DNA of 64,000 nucleotides from Kibdelosporangium sp. MJ126-NF4 (GTDB taxonomy: Bacteria > Actinomycetota > Actinomycetes > Mycobacteriales > Pseudonocardiaceae): NCBI RefSeq assembly GCF_000826545.1, contig NZ_CDME01000011.1, positions 1,018,001-1,082,000 of the forward strand. The letters are read 5' to 3'. The notes under the pieces were generated by a model that saw nothing but the letters and a program-made list of their open reading frames with translations, searched no databases and had not been told where the DNA came from. Position numbers and translations under genes: made by a program. How positions within the stretch are numbered: the stretch's first letter is position 1; every line of letters starts with the position of its first letter. This document shows positions 8,757-16,628 of this stretch, in pieces.

Positions 8757-10976
8757 ATGGAGCACGCGGATCGGGTGGACCAGTGGCACAAGTCGGCGTG
8801 CATCCTCTGTGAGTGCAACTGCGGTATCGAGGTGCTCACCGAGGACCGGCTGTTCAAACGGATCCGCGGCGACAAGGACCACGTCGCCTCCGAGGGCTAC
8901 ACGTGCAACAAGGCGCTCCGCCTTGAGCACTACCAGAACGGCCCGCACCGACTGAGTACTCCGTTGCGCCGCAACGACAACGGCGACTACGAGGAGATCA
9001 GCTGGGACACCGCGATCGCCGAGATCGCCGAACGCCTCAAGCACGTCCGCGACACCCACGGCGGCGACACGATCTTCTTCTACGGAGGCGGCGGTCAGGG
9101 CAACCACCTCGGCGGCGCCTACAGCACGGCGCTGCTGCGCGGTCTTGGCTCGTGGCACCGGTCGAACGCGCTGGCGCAGGAGAAGACCGGCGAGTTCTGG
9201 GTGGACTCCCAGCTCTACAAAGGACACACCAGGGGCGACTTCGAGCACGCCGAGGTCGCGGTGTTCGTCGGCAAGAACCCGTGGCAGTCGCACAGCTTCC
9301 CGAGGGCAAGGGTCGTGCTCAGGGAGATCGCCCGTGATCCGGCGCGGACGCTGATCGTCATCGACCCGGTCCGCACCGAGACGGCCGACCTCGCCGACTT
9401 CCACCTTCGGGTCAAGCCGGGCACGGACGCGTGGTGCCTGACCGCGATGGCCGCCGTGCTCGTCCAGGAGGACCTGGTCGACCACGCCTTCATCGCCGAG
9501 CACACCACCGGCGCGGCCGAGGTGCTCGACACGCTGGCCCAGACGAAGATCGCGGACTTCGCCGACCGCTGCGGCGTCGACGAGGCGCTCATCGTCGCCG
9601 CTGCCAGGCGGATCGCGGCGGCAGGAAGCGTGTCCGTCTTCGAGGACCTCGGCATCCAGCAGGCGCCGCACAGCACGATGAACTCGTACGTGAACAAGCT
9701 GCTGTGGCTGCTCACCGGCAACTTCGCCAAGCAGGGCGCGATGAACGCGCACTCGTGGCTGGTGCCGCTGGCGCGGCACGATCCGAAACGGGAGCGCCGC
9801 ACGCCGGTGACCGGCACCCCGATGCTGGCGAACCTGGTGCCGTGCAACGTGATTCCGGACGAGATCCTGACCGGCCACCCGAAGCGGTTCCGGGCGATGA
9901 TCGTCGAGTCGTCCAACCCGGCGCATTCCATCGCCGACTCCCGACGGTTCCGCGCGGCACTGGACGCGCTCGACCTCGTGGTCGTGATCGACGTCGCGAT
10001 GACCGAGACGGCACGGCACGCCGACTACGTCCTGCCCGCGTCGAGCCAGTTCGAGAAGTGGGAGGCCACGTTCTTCAACCTGGAGTTCCCACGCAACACG
10101 TTCCACCTGCGCGCGCCGGTGGTCGACCCGCTGCCGGGCACACTCCCCGAAGCCGAGATCTACGCCCGGCTGATCCGCGCACTCGACCTCGTCACCGCAG
10201 AGGACCTGGCGCCGTTGCACGAAGCAGAGAACCGCCAGGCCTACGCGCTGGCCATGTTCCAGGTGTTGTCCGGGAAACTCGCGCCGCTGGCACCGTTCGT
10301 GGCCTACGAGACGCTCGGCCCGACGCTACCGGACAACGCCGCTTCGGCCGCAGTACTGTGGTTGGCCGCGCACAAGTGCGCGATGACGTACCCGGAGGCG
10401 GTGAAACGCGCGGGGCACGCAGACGGCGAGGCCCTGTTCGAAGCGATTCTGACCTCACGTTCCGGCGTGACGATCACGCTGGACGAGTACGCCGACGCCT
10501 GGCGTTATGTCGGAACCGACGACGGGCGCATGCACCTCGCGATCCCGTCCCTGCTCGACGAGATCCGCGCACTGGACACCCCGAAGGTATGGACGAGCAC
10601 GGAGTTCCCGTTCGTGCTGTCGGCGGGCGAGCGGCGGTCGTTCACCGCCAACACGATCATCCGCGATCCGGCGTGGCGCAAACGCGACGGCCTCGGCGCG
10701 CTGCGGGTGAGCCCCGAGGACGCGGAATCCTTGGGGCTGCACAGCGAAGGCCTTGCCCGCGTGACAACGTCACGGGGCTCGGTCGAAGCCGCTGTCGAGA
10801 TCAGCGACCGGATGCAACCGGGACACGTGTCACTGCCCAACGGCCTCGGCCTGGACTACGAACGCAAACAGACAGGCGCGGCACCGAACGAACTGACGGA
10901 CTCGGCCTGGCGCGACCCGATCGCCGGAACACCGTGGCACAAACACGTTCCAGCCAACATCCAGGCGATCAGCTGA
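8757..10976 (+). CDS. molybdopterin oxidoreductase (formate-dehydrogenase/nitrate-reductase type)
   Basis: DMSO-reductase-family enzyme of 739 residues. An N-terminal [4Fe-4S] motif runs C-x2-C-x3-C in ACILCECNCGIEV with the fourth cysteine in YTCNKALRL. The molybdopterin domain carries FYGGGGQGNHLGG and FVGKNPWQSHSFPRAR, and the C-terminal dinucleotide-binding domain contains PNGLGLDYE. It resembles FdhF-like and assimilatory reductases used by actinomycetes, but there is no selenocysteine codon and no neighbouring cofactor or electron-transfer subunit, so the substrate is open. GCGGGGG precedes the ATG. It is probably repressed by the adjacent TetR protein. Confidence 0.88.
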   Translation: MEHADRVDQWHKSACILCECNCGIEVLTEDRLFKRIRGDKDHVASEGYTCNKALRLEHYQNGPHRLSTPLRRNDNGDYEEISWDTAIAEIAERLKHVRDTHGGDTIFFYGGGGQGNHLGGAYSTALLRGLGSWHRSNALAQEKTGEFWVDSQLYKGHTRGDFEHAEVAVFVGKNPWQSHSFPRARVVLREIARDPARTLIVIDPVRTETADLADFHLRVKPGTDAWCLTAMAAVLVQEDLVDHAFIAEHTTGAAEVLDTLAQTKIADFADRCGVDEALIVAAARRIAAAGSVSVFEDLGIQQAPHSTMNSYVNKLLWLLTGNFAKQGAMNAHSWLVPLARHDPKRERRTPVTGTPMLANLVPCNVIPDEILTGHPKRFRAMIVESSNPAHSIADSRRFRAALDALDLVVVIDVAMTETARHADYVLPASSQFEKWEATFFNLEFPRNTFHLRAPVVDPLPGTLPEAEIYARLIRALDLVTAEDLAPLHEAENRQAYALAMFQVLSGKLAPLAPFVAYETLGPTLPDNAASAAVLWLAAHKCAMTYPEAVKRAGHADGEALFEAILTSRSGVTITLDEYADAWRYVGTDDGRMHLAIPSLLDEIRALDTPKVWTSTEFPFVLSAGERRSFTANTIIRDPAWRKRDGLGALRVSPEDAESLGLHSEGLARVTTSRGSVEAAVEISDRMQPGHVSLPNGLGLDYERKQTGAAPNELTDSAWRDPIAGTPWHKHVPANIQAIS

Positions 10977-11001
10977 GCCGTTCGCGGCACGCTACGTCCA
11001 C

Positions 11002-12030
11002 TCACCACCCAGGCGTGTGCAAAGGAACGGTGATCTGCTTCAACCAGGTGCGGGTGGTGAAGTCCCGAGCCTTGATGACAACCGAGCGACTGGACACCTC
11101 AACCTGGAGCCCCTGGTTGAACGCACCGCCGAGGGACACCTCCCCACCCTTGCCGTCGTCAACCCACCCGACCTGAACAGCAGCGGTGTTGACCACAGTG
11201 AAGCCTTCGAGGTTGCCGCTGCCGGGCACAACCCTGCGCACCACCCAGTCGGACAGGGTGAGGTCCCAGTGCGTGTGCCCAGAAAAGAGGAACACATCCG
11301 GGTAGCGACCAAGGATCGACAGCAGCCGATCAGGTTGTAGATAGTCGGACCGGTAAAGCTTGTTGTGCGTACCGGAGACGGTGTTCGGCAGCGGGTGATG
11401 GGTCAGCACCATCACCGGCTTGCGCCAGTTCGCCCAGTACTTCAACCGCTGCTCAAGCCAGGCGAACTGCTGGTCGCTGATCCACACCTCGTCCCACAGC
11501 TTCGGATCGTGGTACTTGGCATAACGCTCGGTACCAAGACAGAGAACGGGAACGCCACCGAACGACGTCTCGGAGTAAACGGTGTTGCGCCCAGCGAACC
11601 GATAGAAGCTGCGAAACAGCGAGTCCTCAGTGGTCCCGTTCGGCCAGGTCTCCTGAGCGAGCGTGTCCGGATCCCGCCACTTCGGCACATAGAACTCATG
11701 GTTGCCAACAGCCCAGGCAACCTTGCGCGGACGCGGATGCTTCTCCAGCGTCTCCCGCACCTGGGCGTACTCGAAGTCGTACCCCCGCGGCGTGATGTCC
11801 CCGGCAATCCCCAACCCGGCACTCCCGGGATTGACCACAGCAAGATCATCCAACGCCCGCCCGAAATCAGCGAGATCCCCCTGAACATCACTGAGCACAT
11901 TGAACCGAACAACCGGCCCCCAGTACCCCTCCGCCTGAACCTCAGCTGTCTGCGCCTCCGCCGCCCCAGGCACCAACGCAGCCCCAGCCACCGCACCACC
12001 GGTAGCCGCCATAAAAGCCCTGCGATCCAT
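11002..12030 (-). CDS. Tat-exported metallophosphoesterase
   Basis: Secreted calcineurin-like phosphoesterase of 342 residues. The N-terminus MDRRAFMAATGGAVAGAALV is a twin-arginine signal ending near AEA. Metal-site motifs follow in order: FNVLSDVQGDLADFG, GIAGDITPRG, WAVGNHEFYVP, VLTHHPLPN and FLFSGHTHWD. The start has a strong site AAGGAG eight bases upstream. The substrate is unknown. It converges with the oxidoreductase gene and is the last host gene before the tRNA-Thr fragment. Confidence 0.9.
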   Translation of the reverse strand: MDRRAFMAATGGAVAGAALVPGAAEAQTAEVQAEGYWGPVVRFNVLSDVQGDLADFGRALDDLAVVNPGSAGLGIAGDITPRGYDFEYAQVRETLEKHPRPRKVAWAVGNHEFYVPKWRDPDTLAQETWPNGTTEDSLFRSFYRFAGRNTVYSETSFGGVPVLCLGTERYAKYHDPKLWDEVWISDQQFAWLEQRLKYWANWRKPVMVLTHHPLPNTVSGTHNKLYRSDYLQPDRLLSILGRYPDVFLFSGHTHWDLTLSDWVVRRVVPGSGNLEGFTVVNTAAVQVGWVDDGKGGEVSLGGAFNQGLQVEVSSRSVVIKARDFTTRTWLKQITVPLHTPGW

Positions 12031-12206
12031 AACCTGAAAACTCCTTACGTCTCACGCCCTCACGCGCAACGTAAGCAACCAACCCCCAACCCCCATGACC
12101 ACAAACTTGCCCCAACATGACCACAGCCCAAACTTCGAGGTCGAACGGACGCTGGTCAAACCCAACGCGCCCAGCGCTGGGTCGGAAGGAGCTCGCACCG
12201 TGGGGG

Positions 12207-12227
12207 TCTGGGGGCTCGGCCCCCAGA
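12207..12227. terminator. GC hairpin beside the tRNA-Thr fragment
   Basis: Perfect 9-bp arms TCTGGGGGC and GCCCCCAGA enclose the loop TCG. Reading leftwards it lies about 55 bases beyond the tRNA-Thr 3' end, where the tRNA's own terminator would be. This supports host flank to the left of 12281. Confidence 0.6.
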
Positions 12228-12280
12228 AGACACAGGGCCGACCGGCGAGCCAAAGCGTCGACCAGCCCACCACAGTCCCG

Positions 12281-12322
12281 AGCCGGTGACGGGACTCGAA
12301 CCCGTAACCTTTCGCTTACAAG
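12281..12322 (-). other. tRNA-Thr(TGT) 3' fragment, left attachment site
   Basis: On the minus strand the sequence reads from the anticodon loop CTTGTAA through the T-arm (GGGTTCGAGTCCC) to the acceptor end CACCGGC plus T. The D-arm and the 5' acceptor strand GCCGGTG are absent upstream, so it is not a working tRNA gene. A 3' half ending in the anticodon loop is the standard scar of an integrative element in a tRNA gene. The matching integrase and intact tRNA are not in the window. Confidence 0.8.
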
Positions 12323-12587
12323 GCTGCTGCGCCTCACCCTTTGGGGTGGTTTGCCCTGGTCAAGGAGACCGGATCGCTGTTTGTGATGGCTCTTGTGTCT
12401 GCCGCTGGCGGGTTTTCGCAGTCATCACGGCAGTCATTCAGCCGCAGCACCCCAGCAGCTACACCCTCCCCAGGAGTTGAACAACCGGGCGACCAACGGG
12501 GCCAGCCCACGCCGTTTGGTGTCAAAAGTGTTGGTTCAAACCGACACCGGCAGGAGTCTCACACCGTGCGATGAGGTCGAAATGTCC

Positions 12588-12607
12588 GGTATCCCGGTGG
12601 GGATACC
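12588..12607. promoter_or_regulatory. palindrome GGTATCCC-4-GGGATACC
   Basis: Perfect 8-bp arms lie 118 bases before the small zinc-ribbon gene. A close relative (GGTATCC-5-GGATACC) lies at 35782-35800. Possible operator for a regulator of the island. Confidence 0.4.
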
Positions 12608-12662
12608 TTGGTGCAACAGTGCTCCTACTTTCGTTCTCACGGAAGGCATTCGATGTGGGTAC

Positions 12663-12678
12663 TGACCTGCGCAGGTCA
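12663..12678. promoter_or_regulatory. 16-bp perfect palindrome upstream of the zinc-ribbon gene
   Basis: TGACCTGCGCAGGTCA overlaps a second inverted repeat, GTCACC-TC-GGTGAC at 12675-12688. The pair ends about 35 bases before the ATG at 12725. Likely promoter or operator area. Confidence 0.4.
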
Positions 12679-12724
12679 CCTCGGTGACGGCGATACCTTA
12701 GACCGTGCTGGCAGTATTTCCGTT

Positions 12725-13231
12725 ATGACGCAACCTGTGCCCAATCCCGATGTGGCGGCCGAAGTCGTGTTGTCGACGCAGGTGCGTGAACGTGTTGTGG
12801 AGCGGGAGTGCGAGGCCTGCGGCACGTCGTTCGCGCTGTCCGGGCAGGGTCGGCCGCCGAAGTACTGCTCGGACGCATGTCGTCAACGTGCATGGGCGTT
12901 GCGCCAGGCCACCCGGCAACTCGGTCGTGGCGATCCCCGGCCCTCGGTGGTGCGGGAGGTCGTCGACCGCGAGACGGTAGTCGTGCGTGCGCGACCAGCG
13001 CCCATCTCGCGGCTGACCGCGGAACTGATCGAGCCCACGACCGGACGGCACTGGGCCGAACTGCTCGAGCGACTCACGGCCCAGCTCGCGGATCCGAAAC
13101 ACGTCACGGCGACCAACCACTGGCACCACCAGAAGCTGTATACCGCGTTGGTACACGCCGTGACGGCGCTGGGCCAAGCCCACCCCGGCGGCCTGGACCA
13201 ACTCGCCTCCACACCGTCGCGCCGCCGATAA
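12725..13231 (+). CDS. small zinc-ribbon protein of the island
   Basis: The protein is 168 residues from ATG 12725. A treble-clef type metal site reads CEACGTSFALSGQGRPPKYCSDACRQRAW when joined from two pieces: CEACGTSF, then PKYCSDACRQRAW. The rest is helical, with IEPTTGRHWAELLERL and a C-terminal WHHQKLYTALVHAVTALG. Proteins with this CRQRAW end occur on actinomycete plasmids and AICEs; the function is not known to me. It is the first gene inside the left boundary. Confidence 0.65.
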   Translation: MTQPVPNPDVAAEVVLSTQVRERVVERECEACGTSFALSGQGRPPKYCSDACRQRAWALRQATRQLGRGDPRPSVVREVVDRETVVVRARPAPISRLTAELIEPTTGRHWAELLERLTAQLADPKHVTATNHWHHQKLYTALVHAVTALGQAHPGGLDQLASTPSRRR

Positions 13232-13537
13232 CCACGCGCCCAAGTGGCGGGTCAAGGTCTTGTCCTGGGCGAGTTCGAACCCCGCCGCGCGGGCGCTCCA
13301 ACCTGCCCGCGCATTTCGTCAGAACGAAACCGCGCACTGCAGTGCAAGAGGTGTGTCAGGTGTCGTTGAGCTGGTTGGTGGGTGGGGAAGCTCTAAACAG
13401 TGTGCGTGGTCGTGATGGCTGGTCAGGTAGAGCTCTCCCATTGCTGGTCGAGTCTTCTCGACGCAGCAACATGGAAACTGCACCAGATCGCCGCTTGGCT
13501 GTTCGAACACCGCCACGAGCCGTAGCGAGCGAGTGAA
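13232..13537. other. gene-free stretch
   Basis: No frame here has a start, ribosome-binding site and coherent protein. I see no repeat or hairpin worth naming. Confidence 0.4.
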
Positions 13538-13858
13538 TCACGATTGTCGACGGCCGTTCCGCCACGTGTAGCCCGATCGGCCGAGGGCTTGGTGCAGAAA
13601 CTCGCCGTACCCGCTGCCGCGGCCGCCGGCTTCCATGGCGTCGACCTCGCCCCGCGCTCGGTGGGGCCGGTCGTCGGAGCCGTCGGTGGCGATCACGCGG
13701 TGGTTCTCGGCAGCAGGGTGTTTCCAGCCGGGCCCGCAGCCATGCGGGCACGGCATCGTCATTTCAAGATGGATCGTGCCCCCGTTGCCATCCGGGCCGG
13801 GTTGTGTCCAGGTCAAAATGCCCTCGTCTTCGCAGACAGGGCACTTACTTTGGGACAC
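13538..13858 (-). CDS. small DnaJ-type zinc-finger protein
   Basis: The protein has 106 residues from GTG 13858, which lies inside the last codons of the upstream mini-gene. The metal site is CPVCEDEG at residues 6-13 and a second pair PCPHGCG near residue 40. The rest, with HPAAENHRVIATDG, is not recognised. A longer frame upstream exists, but the overlap with a second zinc-finger mini-gene makes this start preferable. Confidence 0.5.
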   Translation of the reverse strand: MSQSKCPVCEDEGILTWTQPGPDGNGGTIHLEMTMPCPHGCGPGWKHPAAENHRVIATDGSDDRPHRARGEVDAMEAGGRGSGYGEFLHQALGRSGYTWRNGRRQS

Positions 13859-13955
13859 GACCGAGTCCGCCACAGTTGCGGCAGTAGTCCTTCCTGTTCG
13901 GTGCCAGCCCGGAGCCCAGGCACACGGGGCATTCTTGGTCTTCCAAGGTAGACAC
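13845..13955 (-). CDS. 36-residue zinc-finger mini-protein
   Basis: Short frame from GTG 13955, or TTG 13946 with GGAAGGTG six bases upstream. It encodes ECPVCLGSG near the start and DYCRNCGGLG near the end, the two C-x2-C-x-G knuckles of a DnaJ-like zinc finger. Its stop codon overlaps the start of the next gene, a common coupling arrangement. The function is unknown. Confidence 0.45.
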   Translation of the reverse strand: MSTLEDQECPVCLGSGLAPNRKDYCRNCGGLGRVPK

Positions 13956-14135
13956 CTTCCCGGGAGCGCGGTACCCCCGACGCCGGTCGTCACCTGATTA
14001 GGCGGCGTGCTGACCGGTCGTGATCGCCGCGCGGGACGTGGACCAACCGACGTGTCACAAGCTCGCCCAAGTCCGGATCATCGGACTCGTTCAGCCACCT
14101 CGCATACGACCGCGTCTACTGCCACTGTGCTCGGA

Positions 14136-14390
14136 CTACAGCCACTCGTCATCGAGACTGCGGAAGTAGAACGGGCCGCGCTGCAGCGAGCGCATATGCC
14201 CGGACACCTTGGCTGCGATGAGCACGACAACGATGCCCGCCCACACGACCATGGCGATGGTGACCCACTTGGCCCAAGCATCCGGCAGCAACCACCAGGC
14301 GAGCGCCGTCACCGCAGCGGGGATAGCGCAGGCCTTGACTACAGCCCACACCACACGGATCGGCAACCAGATCAACTCTCGGACCCTCAT
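14136..14390 (-). CDS. small membrane protein, copy 1 of a duplicated gene
   Basis: The protein has 84 residues from ATG 14390, with GGGGAGGG just upstream. It is basic at the N-terminus (MRVRELIWLPIRVVW) and has two membrane spans, ACAIPAAVTALAWWLLP and TIAMVVWAGIVVVLIAA. The second copy at 37629-37883 is about 90% identical in protein and DNA over roughly 350 bp, including the flanks. Presumed inner-membrane accessory protein of the element, perhaps of the spread (Spd) type. Confidence 0.6.
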   Translation of the reverse strand: MRVRELIWLPIRVVWAVVKACAIPAAVTALAWWLLPDAWAKWVTIAMVVWAGIVVVLIAAKVSGHMRSLQRGPFYFRSLDDEWL

Positions 14391-14488
14391 CACGCCCTCC
14401 CCAGGAGTCTGCGGAACCGGGATGACCAAAAAAGCAAGCTTACGCCGACAGTGTGCCGAGTCCTGGCCTTCGAACCACCGCCAGACAG

Positions 14489-14518
14489 GTGCTACCCCGC
14501 GTGCGCGGGGACGACCAG
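14489..14518 (+). repeat. single CRISPR-like repeat unit
   Basis: The 30 bases begin GTGCTACCCCGCGTGCGCGG and end GGACGACCAG, resembling a type I-E repeat of actinomycetes (GTGCT-CCCCGCG-loop-CGCGGGGA). There is one copy only, with no array, spacers or cas genes. It begins exactly where the 14.1/37.6 kb duplication stops. Confidence 0.35.
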
Positions 14519-14540
14519 GCCGTAGACGGCTAAACGGCGC

Positions 14541-16100
14541 TCAGGGTGCGGTCATGCGGAGCAGGTGCTGACGGGTCTGCTCGACGTCGCCGAGGGCGCG
14601 GTGGCCGCCGCCGTTGGGCAGCCACCGGCGGGAGTGAGCGTGGTCGGAGCGGGGCAGCATGACATCAGCCCAGTGCCCGAGGTCGGCCAGCCGGGTGCGG
14701 CGGATGCCGTGCTTGTGGCAGTCGGCCGTGATGACACCGCGGTCGTAGTCGGCGTTGTAGGCCAACACGATCCGGTCTTTCGTCACTCGGAGAAGTCGCT
14801 TGTAGACGGTGGGCCAGTCCGGCACGCCGGGGGCGGTGACCTCGCTGTCGAGGATGCCGTGCACCGCCTGGGCGCCGGGCTGGATCGGCACGCCGGGGTT
14901 GACCAGGGTGTCGAGCAGCGTCTTGCCGGTGCAGGCGTCGATCACGGCGATCTCGCAGATCGCGCCGTGCAGGTCGGTGGTCTCGGTGTCGAGGATGACC
15001 GCGCGGCCGGGCTCCAGCATCGCGCGGGCGAACCGCACTGCGGCGCCGGCCGCGGAGTGCAGTTGCATGTCGCCGAGGTAGCGGTGCACCGCGGGGCGGG
15101 CCTGGATCGCGGCGAGCACGTCTGGCTTGTCGGGGCCGCCGTCGACACGCTCCCAGTCGATCTCCCATACGTCCGGGCCAGGCACCCACCAGGCCCACAT
15201 CTCGATCGAGTGCTCGGTGCCGTAGTCCCGCAGAAACGCGCGGATCACCTTCGCTCGGGTCGGGGCGCGGCCGCCGACCAGATCCAGCAGCGGGGAACGT
15301 TTGCCTTTCGGGGTCTCGCGAACCTCGTGCCAGTTGACGTCCGGGAGATCGAGCAGCGCTTCGACGTCGCCAGTGCGGTAGAGCGGCACCGACACCGTGC
15401 TGTAGCGGCTGATTTCCTTGTCGTGGTGGGTTTTCGGGGTGATCCACCCGGCTTCGACGCAGATGTCGAAGTGCCTCCGGTCGGCATCGAGGAGCGCTGC
15501 GGCGTTGTCGGCGGTCACCAGTCGATCCGCGCGCAGTTGCTCGTCGTCGGCGAGCGCGTCCACGTCGGCGCGCGCGACGCGGCGCAGCCGGACCTCGATA
15601 CCGCGCTGGGTGATGACGGTGTTCAGTTCTCGGTAGTGCCAGCCCAGTGTTGTCGCGGCCTCGTCGAGCGACAGCGAGCGGTCCAGCCACGTGGCCCGCT
15701 CGTCGATCACCGGCTGCACTTGCTCGGTGGTCAGTGCGTCGATGTCGGCCGGTGCGTACAGGTCGTAGCTGCGGCCCTTCTTCTCGAACACGTCGGCGAC
15801 GGTCAGGTGGCCCGCCTTGGCGAGGGCGGCTATGTCGGCGGGCTCGACGGTCAGGTCCAGGCGCTGGCCGAGCCGGTCCGCGCACCGGCTGGCACCGATC
15901 GGGTGTTCCGAGCCGAACTTTTCGACGATGACGGGCACCAGCTGGCGCACGGCGTCGAGCTGCTCGGGCAGCCAGCCGCGAGCGTGTCCCGGTTTCGGCA
16001 GCATTCCGGCGGCTTCGGCGCGCTCGAACTGCCACCGGGCCAGTCCGACCTCGTCGGCCAGGACCAGGGAACCGAAGTAGCCGCGGGTGTTTGCTGTCAT
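14541..16100 (-). CDS. protein with C-terminal DnaQ-like 3'-5' exonuclease domain
   Basis: The 519 residues start at ATG 16100, with GGAAGG eight bases upstream. The last 160 residues form a DEDDh exonuclease: AVILDTETTDLHGAICEIAV (motif I D-x-E), VHGILDSE, VLAYNADYDRGVI (motif II) and HRALGDVEQTRQHL (motif III with His and Asp). The N-terminal 350 residues contain several HTH-like modules such as LSLDEAATTLGWHYREL and ITPADIAALAKAG-like segments and may bind DNA. Exonucleases of this kind occur in AICEs beside replication genes. It is the last gene of the leftward replication block. Confidence 0.75.
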   Translation of the reverse strand: MTANTRGYFGSLVLADEVGLARWQFERAEAAGMLPKPGHARGWLPEQLDAVRQLVPVIVEKFGSEHPIGASRCADRLGQRLDLTVEPADIAALAKAGHLTVADVFEKKGRSYDLYAPADIDALTTEQVQPVIDERATWLDRSLSLDEAATTLGWHYRELNTVITQRGIEVRLRRVARADVDALADDEQLRADRLVTADNAAALLDADRRHFDICVEAGWITPKTHHDKEISRYSTVSVPLYRTGDVEALLDLPDVNWHEVRETPKGKRSPLLDLVGGRAPTRAKVIRAFLRDYGTEHSIEMWAWWVPGPDVWEIDWERVDGGPDKPDVLAAIQARPAVHRYLGDMQLHSAAGAAVRFARAMLEPGRAVILDTETTDLHGAICEIAVIDACTGKTLLDTLVNPGVPIQPGAQAVHGILDSEVTAPGVPDWPTVYKRLLRVTKDRIVLAYNADYDRGVITADCHKHGIRRTRLADLGHWADVMLPRSDHAHSRRWLPNGGGHRALGDVEQTRQHLLRMTAP

Positions 16101-16370
16101 CGGGTGAGCCTTCCTGCTCGTTGGCGGTCGGTCCGTGCTCTGCCACAAGTCGGTGACGAGTGTGGCGGCAGCGACCGACAGTTCCGGGCGGCCGTGGACG
16201 ACCGCTCAGCCAGTGCTTGGTTGGTGGTGACTTCCTGAGATTCCTTGTGGCCCAGACAAAGCAGCCCTACTAGCGCTGCCTAGCCCGGGGGCTAGTAGGG
16301 CCGTCGGGTACTGCCTGTAGTCGGTGTGGTTGACGACAAAGGAAAAACGCTCCCTGTCTTGGGTCTCTGC
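16101..16370. other. gene-free leader with nested hairpins
   Basis: This lies between the exonuclease and DUF927 genes. At 16264-16301, 11-bp arms (GCCCTACTAGC and its complement) form one hairpin. A second stem, CTAGCCC-GG-GGGCTAG at 16280-16295, shares bases with the first. The two pairings exclude each other, as in attenuators. No gene is seen. Confidence 0.45.
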
Positions 16371-16580
16371 GTGTTGCCGTGGTTTCCCCCCTGTCCAGAC
16401 AGAGGTTGACCTGCGCGGATATGTCGGCGGGTGCGGCAACACGGGCTCTTGGTGATCTGTGTTGCCGTGGCTGGATTGGTGTTGCCGTGTTGCCGGTGGT
16501 GTTGCCGCTTGTGTTGCCCTTGTTTGTCTTTCTGAACTGGAGTGATAGAGAGAAGAAAGGGACGGCAACACGGGCAACAC
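16371..16580. repeat. iteron array of GTGTTGCCG, candidate replication origin
   Basis: Nine copies of the 9-mer lie within 210 bp. Forward at 16371, 16459, 16479, 16487 and 16499 are exact, and 16511 has one mismatch. Reverse at 16434 and 16563 are exact, and 16572 has one mismatch. The array sits 49 bases beyond the 3' end of the DUF927 gene, next to the replication genes, where an AICE origin would be expected. Confidence 0.65.
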
Positions 16581-16628
16581 CGGAGAGGGTGTGCTTGCTG
16601 TCGGCAGGAGATGGTGTGCCACGGAGCG

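Noticed and set aside
12281..12356. A complete tRNA-Thr gene
   Set aside because: The 5' acceptor strand and D-arm are missing and the anticodon stem does not pair.
14489..14518. A CRISPR array
   Set aside because: Only one repeat-like unit, no spacers, no cas genes.
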